Assembly: GCA_023444095.1 (NCBI GenBank)
Contig: JAEZRP010000020.1
Span: forward strand, 1-64,000
DNA length: 64,000 bases
Direction of reading: 5' to 3'
Source of the DNA: Bacillota bacterium
GTDB lineage: Bacteria; Bacillota; Clostridia; Christensenellales; Aristaeellaceae
Position 1 is the first letter of the stretch, and every line of letters starts with the position of its first letter. Both the position numbers and the translations under genes were made by a program. This document shows positions 40,764-50,342 of the stretch, piece by piece. The notes beneath the pieces are model-generated. The model did no database searches and had not been told where the DNA came from. It saw only the letters and a list, made by a program, of their open reading frames with translations.

Positions 40764-43174
40764 GCGAGGACGAGCGTCACATCTCCCAGGATCCCAAGCG
40801 CGGGCGCGAACGACGGGCCGGAGAAGTGGCCGCCGTCGTAGGCGTGCATCTGGTTCCCCAAGGTGTTCGTGACCTCGAGCCGGATCTCGTTTTTGCCCCT
40901 TTCGAGCATGATCTCGACCGCGTAGGGCGGCGCGATGGCCATGCCCTGCGAATTGCCGTTCACGAATACCTCGACCGCTTCGGTCAGCTCCGCGATCCGA
41001 ATCTCCGCGCGCGCTGCGTGATCCGAAACATATTCTAAGGCGTAAGCCATGGTGCCGGAGAACTCCTGCGCCGGCTTTTCGAGCGGCCCGAACACGGGGT
41101 ATTGTTCGGCGGTCGCGTAGCCGACGAGCGACGGCTCGAGGACGACCGTCCTCCCGGAGACGGGTGTGACGTCGGCCTTTTTGCCCGCGACGTACACCTT
41201 CGCCTCGCCGGGCTGAAGGAGGATGCGCACCCCGGCATCCGCTTCCACGTAGCGGTCCGCCTCCGCGTCGTAGAACGCGCCCGCGGGAAGATCGGCCAGC
41301 ACGTCCACCGGGGCCGCCATGTCCTCGTTGAAGAACATGAACGCCTCCTCGTCGGCCCTGTAGTGGTAGATTCGAAGCCCCTTCGGGTGCGCGGACAGCG
41401 CAAGATGCGCGGAAATTGCGTCCGCGAGCGCGTGAAGCGGCACGACCTTCCCGGATTTTATTTCCGAGGGCAGCCGGTCGACGAAGATCACGTCGTCCTT
41501 GTTTTCCTCGATCCACCCGACCGCCTCGGGCGGCAGGTGCTCGCACGCGGGCACGACGAGCGGCCGCTTGGGGAGCCTCTGAAGCGCGTCCACGGGCCAG
41601 AACAGAAAGTCGCGCTGCGCCTCGGCGAGTTTTCGCGCGGGCTTCTGGACGTACATGGCCTCGCCCATCCAATAGCTCTCGGCGTTGTAGAGCACGCAGC
41701 AGTCGATGACTGGCGAGCCGCCGTCGAAGAGGTCGCACAGCCGGTTCATGTAGCGCATGAGGAGGCCGAAGTGCCTGTACTGCGGGTTATGACCGTGGGC
41801 ATAGAAGTGCGGCGGGCAGTCCGGGTCGGGGAACGCCTTGCCGGTGAAGGCGTGGGGCACATAGTAGTTGACGCCGCGCACGATGAAGTGGTTCGCGAGC
41901 CATTTCATCATCCGGACGCCCTCGTTCCAGCCGTACGCGCCGAAGATTTCGCACATCGTGCGGCCCTTCTTGTTTTCGTCGACCTGCGCGAGCGACGCGC
42001 CGAGCTTGCCGAGCGCGAAGTGGTAGAACTCGCCGTCCGACTTTACGAAGCCGTAGCGGCACGCGCTCTCCATGCCGGGGATGACCTGCCCGCCGATATC
42101 GTCGATGCCCGCCATGTGCATGCCGCTCATGGCGCGGAAGAAGTGGCCGCAGCTCGAACCCAGCCGCATGTGCTGGTTGTTGTCCTCGATCACGTGGCCG
42201 ATGTACAGGACGCCGTGCCTTTCGCACCACACGCCCAACCTGTCCGAGAAATTCCTGGAAATCAGTCTGGTGCACGCGTTCATGTAGTTGAGCCGCGCGA
42301 GCTCCATGCCCTCGCCGTCGTGCCACAGAAGCGCGGCGGTCTTGAGAAAGTCCTCTCCGAGAAGGTCCGGCATCTCCGGCGCCCACGGGAGCGCCATCTG
42401 CTTGTAGCCGACGCGCTCGTCAAATGCAAAGCCGATGCAGTTGCCCACGGCGGGCTCGTCCGAGAAAAAGCCCAGAATGGTCGATCCGAAGTACTTCGCG
42501 TAGTGGGCGTAGTGCTTCTCGTACACCTCGTCGATGAGAATGTCGACGCTCTCGCCATGAAGAAGGTTGATGTAGTTGGTATTGCCGCCGCCGTTTCTCG
42601 AAAGGTAGGTGACGACCACGCGCCACGCGCCCGCCGGAACGTCCCAGACGAGCGCGCCGTCCTCAACCTTGCTTGTGATGTCGATCCCCTCGCCGAGCAT
42701 GTCGAACTCGCGAATGGGGTGGGCGTACACCGCGTAGAGCGATTCGTCGGAAAACGTCCTCTGGTTCTTGGGCTGGAACGGGCCCGCGGACGCGAAGGGA
42801 TTGGGCCTGTGCGCCATCATGCCCCGGACGTTCAGCCGCGCGCCCGCCATCGGCCCGACCACGTCCGCGCGCGCGCAGCGGATGTACTGTTTGGATCGTT
42901 CCGTCTCCGCGTCTACAACCTTGCCGTTCGCAAAGCCCGTCGGGAAGTGCGAGTCGTCCAGAATCCAAATTTTCAGGCCGAGCTTCACGGCCTCGTCGAG
43001 AATGATGTCCAAATCCCGCCACCAGGTGTCGCCCGCGAAGTCCGGATGCGGGCGCGATTCGAGGCACACCGCCCCGATGTCGCACGCCGCGATCTTTTGA
43101 AGCATGTCGCGAAGCGTCGCCTCGTCCTCGCCGTGCAGCCACAGAAAGGGCAGCAAATGGTTGTTCTTAATCAT
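40760..43174 (-). CDS. GH106-like glycosidase
   Basis: 804 residues, cytoplasmic. The N-terminal barrel has WLHGEDEATLRDMLQKIAACDIGAVCLESRPHPDF and KIWILDDSHFPTGFANGKV, seen in glycosyl hydrolase family 106-like proteins; the C-terminus is a jelly-roll domain (VEVFVNGNSQGMAIAPPYAVEIML). GH106 members are alpha-L-rhamnosidases, which fits the GH78 gene elsewhere in the window, though it is shorter than typical GH106 enzymes. ATG at 43174 has GGGAGG 7 nt upstream; the longer frame to 43663 crosses a pseudogene. Confidence 0.75.
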   Translation of the reverse strand: MIKNNHLLPFLWLHGEDEATLRDMLQKIAACDIGAVCLESRPHPDFAGDTWWRDLDIILDEAVKLGLKIWILDDSHFPTGFANGKVVDAETERSKQYIRCARADVVGPMAGARLNVRGMMAHRPNPFASAGPFQPKNQRTFSDESLYAVYAHPIREFDMLGEGIDITSKVEDGALVWDVPAGAWRVVVTYLSRNGGGNTNYINLLHGESVDILIDEVYEKHYAHYAKYFGSTILGFFSDEPAVGNCIGFAFDERVGYKQMALPWAPEMPDLLGEDFLKTAALLWHDGEGMELARLNYMNACTRLISRNFSDRLGVWCERHGVLYIGHVIEDNNQHMRLGSSCGHFFRAMSGMHMAGIDDIGGQVIPGMESACRYGFVKSDGEFYHFALGKLGASLAQVDENKKGRTMCEIFGAYGWNEGVRMMKWLANHFIVRGVNYYVPHAFTGKAFPDPDCPPHFYAHGHNPQYRHFGLLMRYMNRLCDLFDGGSPVIDCCVLYNAESYWMGEAMYVQKPARKLAEAQRDFLFWPVDALQRLPKRPLVVPACEHLPPEAVGWIEENKDDVIFVDRLPSEIKSGKVVPLHALADAISAHLALSAHPKGLRIYHYRADEEAFMFFNEDMAAPVDVLADLPAGAFYDAEADRYVEADAGVRILLQPGEAKVYVAGKKADVTPVSGRTVVLEPSLVGYATAEQYPVFGPLEKPAQEFSGTMAYALEYVSDHAARAEIRIAELTEAVEVFVNGNSQGMAIAPPYAVEIMLERGKNEIRLEVTNTLGNQMHAYDGGHFSGPSFAPALGILGDVTLVLA

Positions 43175-43189
43175 TAGGCGCCTCCCTAT

Positions 43190-43545
43190 TTTTCTGCGCC
43201 AATTATAGCACGGAAGGCGCGGGCGATACAAGCCTTTTGCGCCGGAAGCGCGCGTAATCGAGGAGAAACATAAAGGCCGTGAATCCCCACGAAGTGGGGT
43301 AGGCCGCGACGATGATCTGAAGCGTGCGGCGCTTCGGACGAACAACAGCATCCACAGGACCGAAACGCCCACGTGCCCGCGAGCGAGGGGAGCATCAGTC
43401 GGATCCGCCGATGCCGGCGATCGCGTCCGTGAAGATCTTGCCGAAGCCGTAGATGCCGTAGAGCGCGAGGAAGCGGATGCGCGCGCCCGCACGGGCGACG
43501 ACGTCCGGGGCGTCCGACAAAAACCGCCGCCCGTATTACAGGATC
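43190..43545 (-). pseudogene. Remnant of MATE family efflux transporter (C-terminal part)
   Basis: Translating the minus strand in two frames recovers a decayed MATE C-terminus: FLSDAPDVVARAGARIRF, LALYGIYGFGKIFTDAIAG (matching the repeated MATE motif), then after a stop/frameshift LWMLLFV and LQIIVAAYPTSWGFTAF-MFLLDYARFRRKR, the usual MATE end with a YPxSW motif and basic tail. No start, several frame breaks and no continuation upstream into rtcB: a truncated pseudogene filling the 418-nt gap. Confidence 0.65.
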
Positions 43546-43592
43546 GCGCGTACCGACGCCGAAACCGGGATTGCAGCGCGCGCGTGGCCCTC

Positions 43593-44786
43593 CTATTCGG
43601 ATGCCTTGAAGTTGTAGATGGGCGCGATGATCCGTTCAACCTCGACGGTATCGCCGATGGCATCCAGAATTTCGTCCATGGGCTTGTAGGCCATGGGCGC
43701 CTCGTCGATGGTATCCTCCCCGACGGAGGTGGTAAACACGTTCGCCATGCTCGCCCGGAACTCGTCCATGGAGAGGATCTCGCGCGCCCTGTGGCGGCTC
43801 ATGAGCCTGCCCGCCCCGTGCGGCGCGGACTGGTTCCAGTCGTCGTTGCCCTTGCCGATCCCGACGATGCAGCCGTCGCGCATGTTGATGGGGATGAGCA
43901 CGCGCTCCCCCTTCGCGGCGCGGATCGCGCCCTTGCGCACGACGTTCGATTCGAGATCGATGTAATTGTGGATGGTCTCGAACCGCCCAATTTCAGAAAG
44001 GCCCATCGCGCGGAGCAGGATGTCCGCGATGGTCGCGCGGTTCTTGACCGCGTACGCCTGACAGATGCGCATATCGTGAAGGTAGTCGTCGCGGTACCTG
44101 CCGGTGAGGTAGCAAAGCTCTTCCGGAATCTCCGGCTTTCGCGCCAGGAACAATTTATGGAGCTTCTTGATCTCCGCCTGAATCTCGCTCCTCTTCCCCG
44201 CCGCCTTGTAGTCGGCGATCAGCTTTTCCTGCGCCTCGAACAATGCATCCTTCCCGGACATGAGGTCGACCGCAAGCTTTTGATAGAATTCGGCCACCTG
44301 TTTTCCGAGATTGCGGCTGCCGGAATGAACGACGAGATAGCGGTTCCCGTCCTTGTCCGCGTCCACCTCGATGAAGTGGTTCCCGCCGCCGAGCGTCCCG
44401 ATGCTCCTTTCGAGACGCTTCGCATCCTTGAGGTCGCGGTAGCACCGCAGATCGAGCATCTGAGGGAATCGCGCCGCGCGGCCCTCGTGCACGTTTCGCC
44501 CGAAGGGAACCTTCGCGCGGATCGCGCGGTCGAGCTCGTCGAGGGAGAGCGCCGCCCTCCCCAGTTCTACCGTCAACATGCCGCAGCCGATGTCGACGCC
44601 CACGATATTCGGGATAACCTTGTCCCCCAGATCCGCGGCAAACCCAATCACGCAACCCTTTCCGGCATGCACGTCCGGCATGATCCGCACCTTGCAGCCC
44701 CGAAACGCCTCCTGAGAAAGCAGTAAATTGACCTGCGAAAGCGCCTCGTCCTCGACCGTCTTTGCGAAAACCTTCAAATCGGCCAT
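43593..44786 (-). CDS. rtcB: RNA-splicing ligase RtcB
   Basis: 397 residues. Metal-site motifs: MPDVHAGKGCVIGF, VGVDIGCGM, GTLGGGNHFIE, VVHSGSRNLG, and the guanylylated histidine in SAPHGAGRLMSR. RtcB joins 2',3'-cyclic phosphate and 5'-OH RNA ends using GTP and manganese. Slightly shorter than archaeal or E. coli RtcB (about 408-480). GGGGGGAG lies before the ATG; an extended -10 (TGGTAGAAT) is visible upstream. No archease or RtcR gene is adjacent. Confidence 0.95.
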   Translation of the reverse strand: MADLKVFAKTVEDEALSQVNLLLSQEAFRGCKVRIMPDVHAGKGCVIGFAADLGDKVIPNIVGVDIGCGMLTVELGRAALSLDELDRAIRAKVPFGRNVHEGRAARFPQMLDLRCYRDLKDAKRLERSIGTLGGGNHFIEVDADKDGNRYLVVHSGSRNLGKQVAEFYQKLAVDLMSGKDALFEAQEKLIADYKAAGKRSEIQAEIKKLHKLFLARKPEIPEELCYLTGRYRDDYLHDMRICQAYAVKNRATIADILLRAMGLSEIGRFETIHNYIDLESNVVRKGAIRAAKGERVLIPINMRDGCIVGIGKGNDDWNQSAPHGAGRLMSRHRAREILSMDEFRASMANVFTTSVGEDTIDEAPMAYKPMDEILDAIGDTVEVERIIAPIYNFKASE

Positions 44787-44874
44787 TCTTCTCCCCCCTT
44801 TCTTTATATTCTACCACAGTCTTGGAAGAATTGGGTGATTTTGGGCAAACTGATCGCGCGGAGGAGGTGAAAGC

Positions 44875-45348
44875 TTGCACTGGGTCGCGGCGTCGGTCAT
44901 GTGCGCCATCTATCTTTATCATCTCCCGCTCGTGTTCGCCGTCCGCTTGGACGCGCGCGGGCTTTGCTTCGGCGTGGGCGTGTTTCGCGCGCGCATTCGC
45001 GAAAAAAAGGCCGAAACGCGAAAGCCCGGCGTAAAAGTTCTTAAAAAGATCATACCGTTCCGCTTCGTTCTGCGCATCCTGATGAGACAACCGCTCTACA
45101 TCGAACGGCTCGACTTGAACGTGACCATCGGGACCGGCGACGCGGCGCTCACGGCGCAGGTATGCGGCCTTTTGCTCGTCGCGGCTGACGCGATCCGCGC
45201 GGCGACGAACGCGGCGGGCCGCGTGCGCGTGACGCCGGATTTCGCCCACCGCACGCTCGCGGGCGAGGCGCACGGGATAGCGCGGCTCACGGCGGGACAT
45301 ATTATGAAGGCCGCGTTACTGCATAGATTGCGCGGCATCGGAGGATGA
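44875..45348 (+). CDS. DUF2953 domain protein
   Basis: 157 residues. An N-terminal hydrophobic helix, a basic linker (RARIREKKAETRKPGVKVLKK) and the DUF2953-like core LNVTIGTGDAALTAQVCGLLLV. DUF2953 genes commonly sit just before gerW/ytfJ in Clostridia, exactly as here (4-nt gap). A TTG start with GGAGGTG 6 nt upstream is the best choice. Role in sporulation is presumed from context only. Confidence 0.78.
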   Translation: MHWVAASVMCAIYLYHLPLVFAVRLDARGLCFGVGVFRARIREKKAETRKPGVKVLKKIIPFRFVLRILMRQPLYIERLDLNVTIGTGDAALTAQVCGLLLVAADAIRAATNAAGRVRVTPDFAHRTLAGEAHGIARLTAGHIMKAALLHRLRGIGG

Positions 45349-45352
45349 TAGT

Positions 45353-45820
45353 ATGGAAAGGCACCCCATTCACGGGCTGATGGACACCGCGATGGAGTCG
45401 ATCCGCGACATGGTGGACGTCAACACCGTGCTCGGCGACGCGATCGTGGCGCAGGACGGCTCGACGGTCGTCCCCGTATCGAAGGTCAGCTTCGGCTTCG
45501 TCGCGGGCGGCGGCGAATATGCTTCCGACAAGGCGAGTCAGAACTACCCCTTCGCGGGCGGCGCGGGCGCGGGCGTGACAATCCAGCCCGTGGGCTTTCT
45601 GGTCTGCGGCGACAATCACGTGCGCATGTTGCCCGCGCAGACCAAGTGCGCCACAGACCGGATGATCGAACTGATCCCGGACCTTCTCGAGGAACTTAAG
45701 AGCGCGCTCGAACGCGCGAGCGCGAAGAAGAGCTCTTCCGACGAAAAGGAGCGCCCGCGCAGGAAATCCGCGCAGAGCATTCCGCCGGAAGGCCCCTTGC
45801 CGGAAGTACCGGCCGAGTAG
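45353..45820 (+). CDS. gerW: GerW/YtfJ family sporulation protein
   Basis: 155 residues. The conserved GerW core runs from the N-terminus: HPIHGLMDTAMESIRDMVDVNTVLGDAI, VPVSKVSFGFVAGGGEY, the Gly-rich FAGGAGAGVTIQPVGFLV and a C-terminal helical tail rich in charged residues. GerW is a spore protein of Firmicutes needed for normal germination in Bacillus. Its presence argues for a spore-forming lineage. A strong terminator follows. Confidence 0.92.
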   Translation: MERHPIHGLMDTAMESIRDMVDVNTVLGDAIVAQDGSTVVPVSKVSFGFVAGGGEYASDKASQNYPFAGGAGAGVTIQPVGFLVCGDNHVRMLPAQTKCATDRMIELIPDLLEELKSALERASAKKSSSDEKERPRRKSAQSIPPEGPLPEVPAE

Positions 45821-45830
45821 CGAACTGACG

Positions 45831-45862
45831 AACCCCCGGGAAACCGGGGGTTCCGTTTATTT
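45831..45862 (+). terminator. Terminator after gerW
   Basis: Perfect stem GAACCCCCGG-GAAA-CCGGGGGTTC (45831-45854) with a GNRA-type loop, then CGTTTATTT. It lies in the convergent gap with the GNAT gene and could serve both directions. Confidence 0.85.
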
Positions 45863-46375
45863 GGGGTGGACTTCGAGGTCGCGTACGAACAGGAGCCGCC
45901 TTTGCCCGCAGACCTCGAGCTCGCCGCCCTGACGATCGAACCCAAAGTCGTTCAGAATCCGCTGGGCCGCGGTGTTTTCCGGGGAGGTCGTCGACATGAG
46001 GTAGCGGACGCGCGCGGGGAATTCCTGGATCGCCATCCTGACAAGCCGGAGCGCGAGCCCGCGGCCCCTGTGATCGGGGCGCATGAGAACAGTGTTCAGG
46101 TGGCCGACCCGGTCGAGCATTTCGGGCGTATAATTCAGCTGCCGCCCCAGATTCATCCCCGAGTGGCGATTGTGTACGGCGCAATTCAAGAAGCCAACAA
46201 GTCGCCCGCCATCCGACACGCCGACCACGAAATTCTCAAATTCAAAGGACCTCAGGTACGCATCCGGACTGCTCGCGACGAAGACGCCGGGCTCTTTCTC
46301 CCAACACACCCTTTGTATCTCAAGCATTTCATCAATGTAACTCGAATCGAGTCTGAAAAAAAGCATATCTTCCAT
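45857..46375 (-). CDS. GNAT family N-acetyltransferase
   Basis: 172 residues. Acetyl-CoA loop MRPDHRGRGLALRLVRMAI (about 99-117) and NTAAQRILNDFGFDRQG near 135-151. Substrate unknown. The ATG at 46375 has GGAGGG 6 nt upstream and is preferred over a GTG ten codons earlier. Confidence 0.86.
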   Translation of the reverse strand: MEDMLFFRLDSSYIDEMLEIQRVCWEKEPGVFVASSPDAYLRSFEFENFVVGVSDGGRLVGFLNCAVHNRHSGMNLGRQLNYTPEMLDRVGHLNTVLMRPDHRGRGLALRLVRMAIQEFPARVRYLMSTTSPENTAAQRILNDFGFDRQGGELEVCGQRRLLFVRDLEVHPK

Positions 46376-46536
46376 GGGTTCCCTCCATTCGGCCCCCACT
46401 CGCACAATATGCTGCGCCGCTCTCTCCGGTCACGGCCGTTTACAGAATATTCGTACATTTGTCAGCACTTTATCATCGCAATATTCAGAAACATCAGTTA
46501 TGATATAAAGGATGTGTGGTACGAGGGGGTGTGTTC

Positions 46537-49500
46537 ATGGGAAATCGAACCGCGCGCAGAAAGCCCGCGAAGGGACGAACCGGGAAAAACGACCTCGTCG
46601 TCATCTCGATGATCGGCGTCGTCGCCATTCTCGCGGCGTTCCTCTATCAATCGTTTCATTCGGACGGCTTCAGTCTCGCGACGAAGGAAGCCCAGGCCGA
46701 GGACGGCGCCGTCACGGTCATTCACGCCTCGGGCGACATCCGCATCAACGAAATCATGTCAGCCAACGACTCCGCCCTCTACACCGAAGACGGCGAGAGC
46801 AGCGATTGGCTGGAGATTATGAACGTCGGTTCACAGGCCGTGAACCTTGCGGGCGTGACGCTCGCTAAAAACGCGACCGCGACCGACCGGTTCGTGTTCC
46901 CGGATCTGACCCTCGCGCCGGGTGCGTGCGCGGTCGTCTTCTGCGACAGCAAAAACCGCAACACCGCTGGCTACGAGCTGCACGCGCCATTCTCCATCAG
47001 CCGCGCGGGCGACACGATGATGCTCTTTTCCGCGGCCGGAACGGCCGTCGACTCCGTCAACGTGCCCGATCTTCAGAACAACGAATCCTACATGCGCGTC
47101 GACGTGGGAACCTGGAAGGTCACGGGCGAGTATACGCCGGGACTTGAAAACACCAGCGAAAACCATAAGTCTTTTGAAACCGTTATGATCGAAAGCCCGA
47201 TCGAAATTTCGGAGATCATGGCGAAAAACGTCTCCTATGCGGCTCCGGATGGCATGTGCTACGACTATATGGAGCTGCATAACGCGTCCGATTCCGCGGT
47301 CGACCTTTCGGGGTATCATCTGAGCGACACGCGCGAGGATGTCATGCGATGGTCGTTCCCCGCGGGCACGACCATTCCCGCGAACGGATACCTCGTCGTC
47401 TGGTGCTCCGGCCTTGACAAGGCGGAAGGCGACCAATACCATGCCTCGTTCAAGTTCTCGACCGAGGGCGAAACGGCTGTCCTCTCAAACGAAAAGGGAC
47501 AGCTTCTGGACGCAGTCGACTTTCCGCTCCTGAAAGCCGACGAGGCCTACTCGATACAATCCGACGGGAGTTTCACAAACTCAATCGCACCAACGCCCGG
47601 CATGGCAAATACGCAGGAAAGCGCCGCGCTGATCTCGGATCGGTTCGCGGCGCTCAATTCGATTGGCGTGTTTATCACGGAAATCACCGCCTCCACCACT
47701 CAGCAAAAGTACGACTGGGTGGAACTTTACAACGCGACGGCGAACGCGATCGACCTTTCGAACTTCGGTTTCTCAGACGATGCGGGCAAGCCGCGCAAGT
47801 GGCAGTTCCCCGCGGGCACGGTGATCGAGGCGGGCGGATACCTGGGCGTCTATTGCTCGGGGCTCACGGAACCATCCGGCGCGTCGCTCCACGCGAACTT
47901 CCGTCTCTCGGCGGCGGGCGGCTACAACCTCTGCCTCTCGATGCCCGACGGCGCGATCTTCGACCGCGTCTTCGTGCCCCAGCAGTTCGCGAATATTTCC
48001 TACGGCCGCCTTCCCGGCGCGTACGGCACCCTTTATTACTTTACGTCGATGACGCCCCTTGCGGAAAACTCCGGCGCGCGCTACGCGAAAAAGGCGCTCC
48101 CGCCGACCTACTCCGTCGCGGGAGGGCTTTTCACGGCTGGCGAAACGATCACGGTCGAGCTGTCCGGCGAACCGGGCGACCGCATTTACTATACCACCGA
48201 CTGCAAGGACCCGACCGAGTCCTCCACGCTCTACGCGGGCCCGATCACGATCTCGTCGACGACGGTCCTGCGCACGCGCGTGTACGCGGACGACGCGCTC
48301 GAGTCGTACGCCGATTGCCAGACCTACTTTTTCGGCGTCTCGCACACCATGCGCGTGGTCTCGCTCGTCTCAGATCCCTACAACCTCGTCAGCGACGAGG
48401 CAGGCATCATGGTCAAGGGTCCGAATGCGACCGCCACCTTCCCCTACGGCTCCATGAACTCCGGCGCGAACTTCTGGATGGACTGGGAGCGGGAGGCGCA
48501 TATCGAGGTATACGAGGCGGACGGGACGACCCTGCTCTCGCAGGAGTGCGGCATCAAGCTCCACGGACAGTACAGCCGCGCCATGGCGCAGCAGGCGTTC
48601 AAGGTCTACGCGCGCGCCAAGTATTCCGGAGAGGGCACGTTCCCGGCAGCGCTGTTTACCGACCGGGATTACACGGAGTACAACTCCTTCCTCCTGCGCT
48701 CCTCGGGCCAGGACGGCGTCCATACGCGCATGCGCGATTCCATCCTCACCGATCTCGCGGACGACACGAGCGTGTATTACCAGAAGACGGAGCTGTGCGT
48801 GGTGTACATCAACGGCGTCTACTGGGGCCAGTACAACATACGCGAGCACGTCAGCTCCTACTCCATCTGCCAGTTCGAGGGCTGGGCGGGCGATGAAGAC
48901 GACATCGACCTCGTCAAGGCGAACACGAACGTGATGCAGGGCTCGAACGAGACCTACGCGGATCTGCTCGCCTGGATCAAAAACAACAGCATGAACACCG
49001 ACGAGGCGTATGCGCACATCGGCTCGGTGATCGACATCCAGAACTTTATCGAGTACATGTCCGTCGAAATATTTACGGGCAACACCGACACGCTCAACGT
49101 CAAGCGCTATCGCAACCCCAACGGCGACGGGCTTTGGCGCTGGTGCCTGTTCGACCTCGACTGGGCGTTTTACACCGACACCAACTCCATCCGCCGCTGG
49201 CTCACCCCGGGCGGCATGGGAAACGGAAACCGCACCAACAACGATCTGTTCATCGCGTGCATGAAGAACGACCGCTTCCGGGACGAGTTCCTCACCTACT
49301 TCGGCGAACAGCTGGCGACCACGTACTCCACCCAAAATGTCCTCTCCAAGATCGAGGAGCGGTACAACGCGCTTCTGCCGGAGCTCCCGGCGCAGTTCGC
49401 GAAGTGGGGCCAGACCGAGTCGGAGTACAGGGCGGACCTCAAGGTTCTCGTCTCCTACGCGGAGGACAGGCCGACAAAGCTGCTCGGCTGGTTCAAGGAC

Positions 49501-49587
49501 GCGCTCAACCTCTCGAACACCGAGATGCAGACCTACTTCGGCGCGGCGTATCAGGCGGTGCAGGACTACGAAAATTCGGGCAAATAA
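46537..49587 (+). CDS. CotH kinase family surface protein with three lamin-tail domains
   Basis: 1016 residues. A basic N-terminus and one membrane anchor (about 19-37), then LTD domains at about 68-185, 222-345 and 378-490 (each beginning INEIM, ISEIM, ITEIT), a chitobiase/HEX-type domain (about 525-600, YTTDCKDPTESSTLYAGPI), and a CotH kinase domain (about 605-930) with CGIKLHGQYSR, YNIREHV and LFDLDWAF. CotH proteins are atypical secreted protein kinases first known from spore coats. GGGGGTG precedes the ATG at 46537; first gene of a three-gene unit. An extended -10 TATAAA is at 46504-46509. Confidence 0.92.
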   Translation: MGNRTARRKPAKGRTGKNDLVVISMIGVVAILAAFLYQSFHSDGFSLATKEAQAEDGAVTVIHASGDIRINEIMSANDSALYTEDGESSDWLEIMNVGSQAVNLAGVTLAKNATATDRFVFPDLTLAPGACAVVFCDSKNRNTAGYELHAPFSISRAGDTMMLFSAAGTAVDSVNVPDLQNNESYMRVDVGTWKVTGEYTPGLENTSENHKSFETVMIESPIEISEIMAKNVSYAAPDGMCYDYMELHNASDSAVDLSGYHLSDTREDVMRWSFPAGTTIPANGYLVVWCSGLDKAEGDQYHASFKFSTEGETAVLSNEKGQLLDAVDFPLLKADEAYSIQSDGSFTNSIAPTPGMANTQESAALISDRFAALNSIGVFITEITASTTQQKYDWVELYNATANAIDLSNFGFSDDAGKPRKWQFPAGTVIEAGGYLGVYCSGLTEPSGASLHANFRLSAAGGYNLCLSMPDGAIFDRVFVPQQFANISYGRLPGAYGTLYYFTSMTPLAENSGARYAKKALPPTYSVAGGLFTAGETITVELSGEPGDRIYYTTDCKDPTESSTLYAGPITISSTTVLRTRVYADDALESYADCQTYFFGVSHTMRVVSLVSDPYNLVSDEAGIMVKGPNATATFPYGSMNSGANFWMDWEREAHIEVYEADGTTLLSQECGIKLHGQYSRAMAQQAFKVYARAKYSGEGTFPAALFTDRDYTEYNSFLLRSSGQDGVHTRMRDSILTDLADDTSVYYQKTELCVVYINGVYWGQYNIREHVSSYSICQFEGWAGDEDDIDLVKANTNVMQGSNETYADLLAWIKNNSMNTDEAYAHIGSVIDIQNFIEYMSVEIFTGNTDTLNVKRYRNPNGDGLWRWCLFDLDWAFYTDTNSIRRWLTPGGMGNGNRTNNDLFIACMKNDRFRDEFLTYFGEQLATTYSTQNVLSKIEERYNALLPELPAQFAKWGQTESEYRADLKVLVSYAEDRPTKLLGWFKDALNLSNTEMQTYFGAAYQAVQDYENSGK

Positions 49588-49598
49588 GAGGAAAACGT

Positions 49599-50306
49599 AT
49601 GCAGGCAGGAAAGAGGCAGGCGCTCCCCGCGCGGCACGAGCTGAAATACTTCATCAATCCCGCGGAGTTGGACGTCCTGCGCGCGCGGCTCTCCCCGGTC
49701 TTGAAGCTCGACCCGCACTGCGCACGCGGACCGTACATGATCCGCTCCCTGTACTTCGACGACGCGTTCGACACGGCCCTACGCGACAAGGAGAACGGCG
49801 TTATGCACCGCGACAAGTACCGCATCCGCATCTACGGCTTTTCGGACGACGGGATCTTCCTCGAGCGCAAGCGCAAGGCGGGCGATCTCATCCAGAAGTC
49901 GTCGGTTCGAATCACGCGGCGGCTGTGCGAGAAGCTGATCGAGGGCGATCCGCGCGGGCTCCAATCGGCACAGAGCCCGCTCATTCAGGAGATGTTCCTC
50001 ATGATGCGCACGCGGCTTCTCCGGCCAAAGGTCATTGTGGATTACGCGCGTGAGGCGTACGAGCATCCGGTCGAGGATGTCCGGATCACGTTCGACACGA
50101 GGCTCCGGACGGGACTTTCCAGTTTGGAGCTCTTTGAGCCGGACATCCCGACCGTGTGCCCGCACGACCGGAACGTGGAGATATTGGAGGTCAAGTTCAA
50201 CTCCTACCTGCCCGACTTCGTCTCGGCCCTGCTGGGCGGGCTTACCGCCGAGAGAAGCGCCATTTCGAAGTACGTTCTCGCCCGGCGATTCGAACATGTG
50301 ATTTGA
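49599..50306 (+). CDS. VTC-domain polyphosphate polymerase-like protein
   Basis: 235 residues matching the VTC catalytic tunnel domain: RHELKYFI at the N-terminus, IRSLYFDDAFDTAL, DKYRIRIYG, LERKRK, PKVIVDYAREAYE and VEILEVKFN supply the conserved basic and acidic tunnel residues. The yeast homologue makes polyphosphate from ATP. Cytoplasmic here. It follows the CotH gene by 11 nt and precedes the DUF4956 gene by 36 nt. Confidence 0.9.
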   Translation: MQAGKRQALPARHELKYFINPAELDVLRARLSPVLKLDPHCARGPYMIRSLYFDDAFDTALRDKENGVMHRDKYRIRIYGFSDDGIFLERKRKAGDLIQKSSVRITRRLCEKLIEGDPRGLQSAQSPLIQEMFLMMRTRLLRPKVIVDYAREAYEHPVEDVRITFDTRLRTGLSSLELFEPDIPTVCPHDRNVEILEVKFNSYLPDFVSALLGGLTAERSAISKYVLARRFEHVI

Positions 50307-50342
50307 CGCGAACGCGTCTCGATAGACAAGGAGGATACCCCG

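Noticed and set aside
41102..43177. 691-residue plus-strand frame opposite the GH106-like gene
   Set aside because: Antisense shadow, composed of repetitive His/Val/Arg/Asp segments.
40760..43663. 967-residue form of the GH106-like protein
   Set aside because: The additional 163 residues translate the MATE remnant out of frame; GGAGG and ATG at 43174 define the gene.
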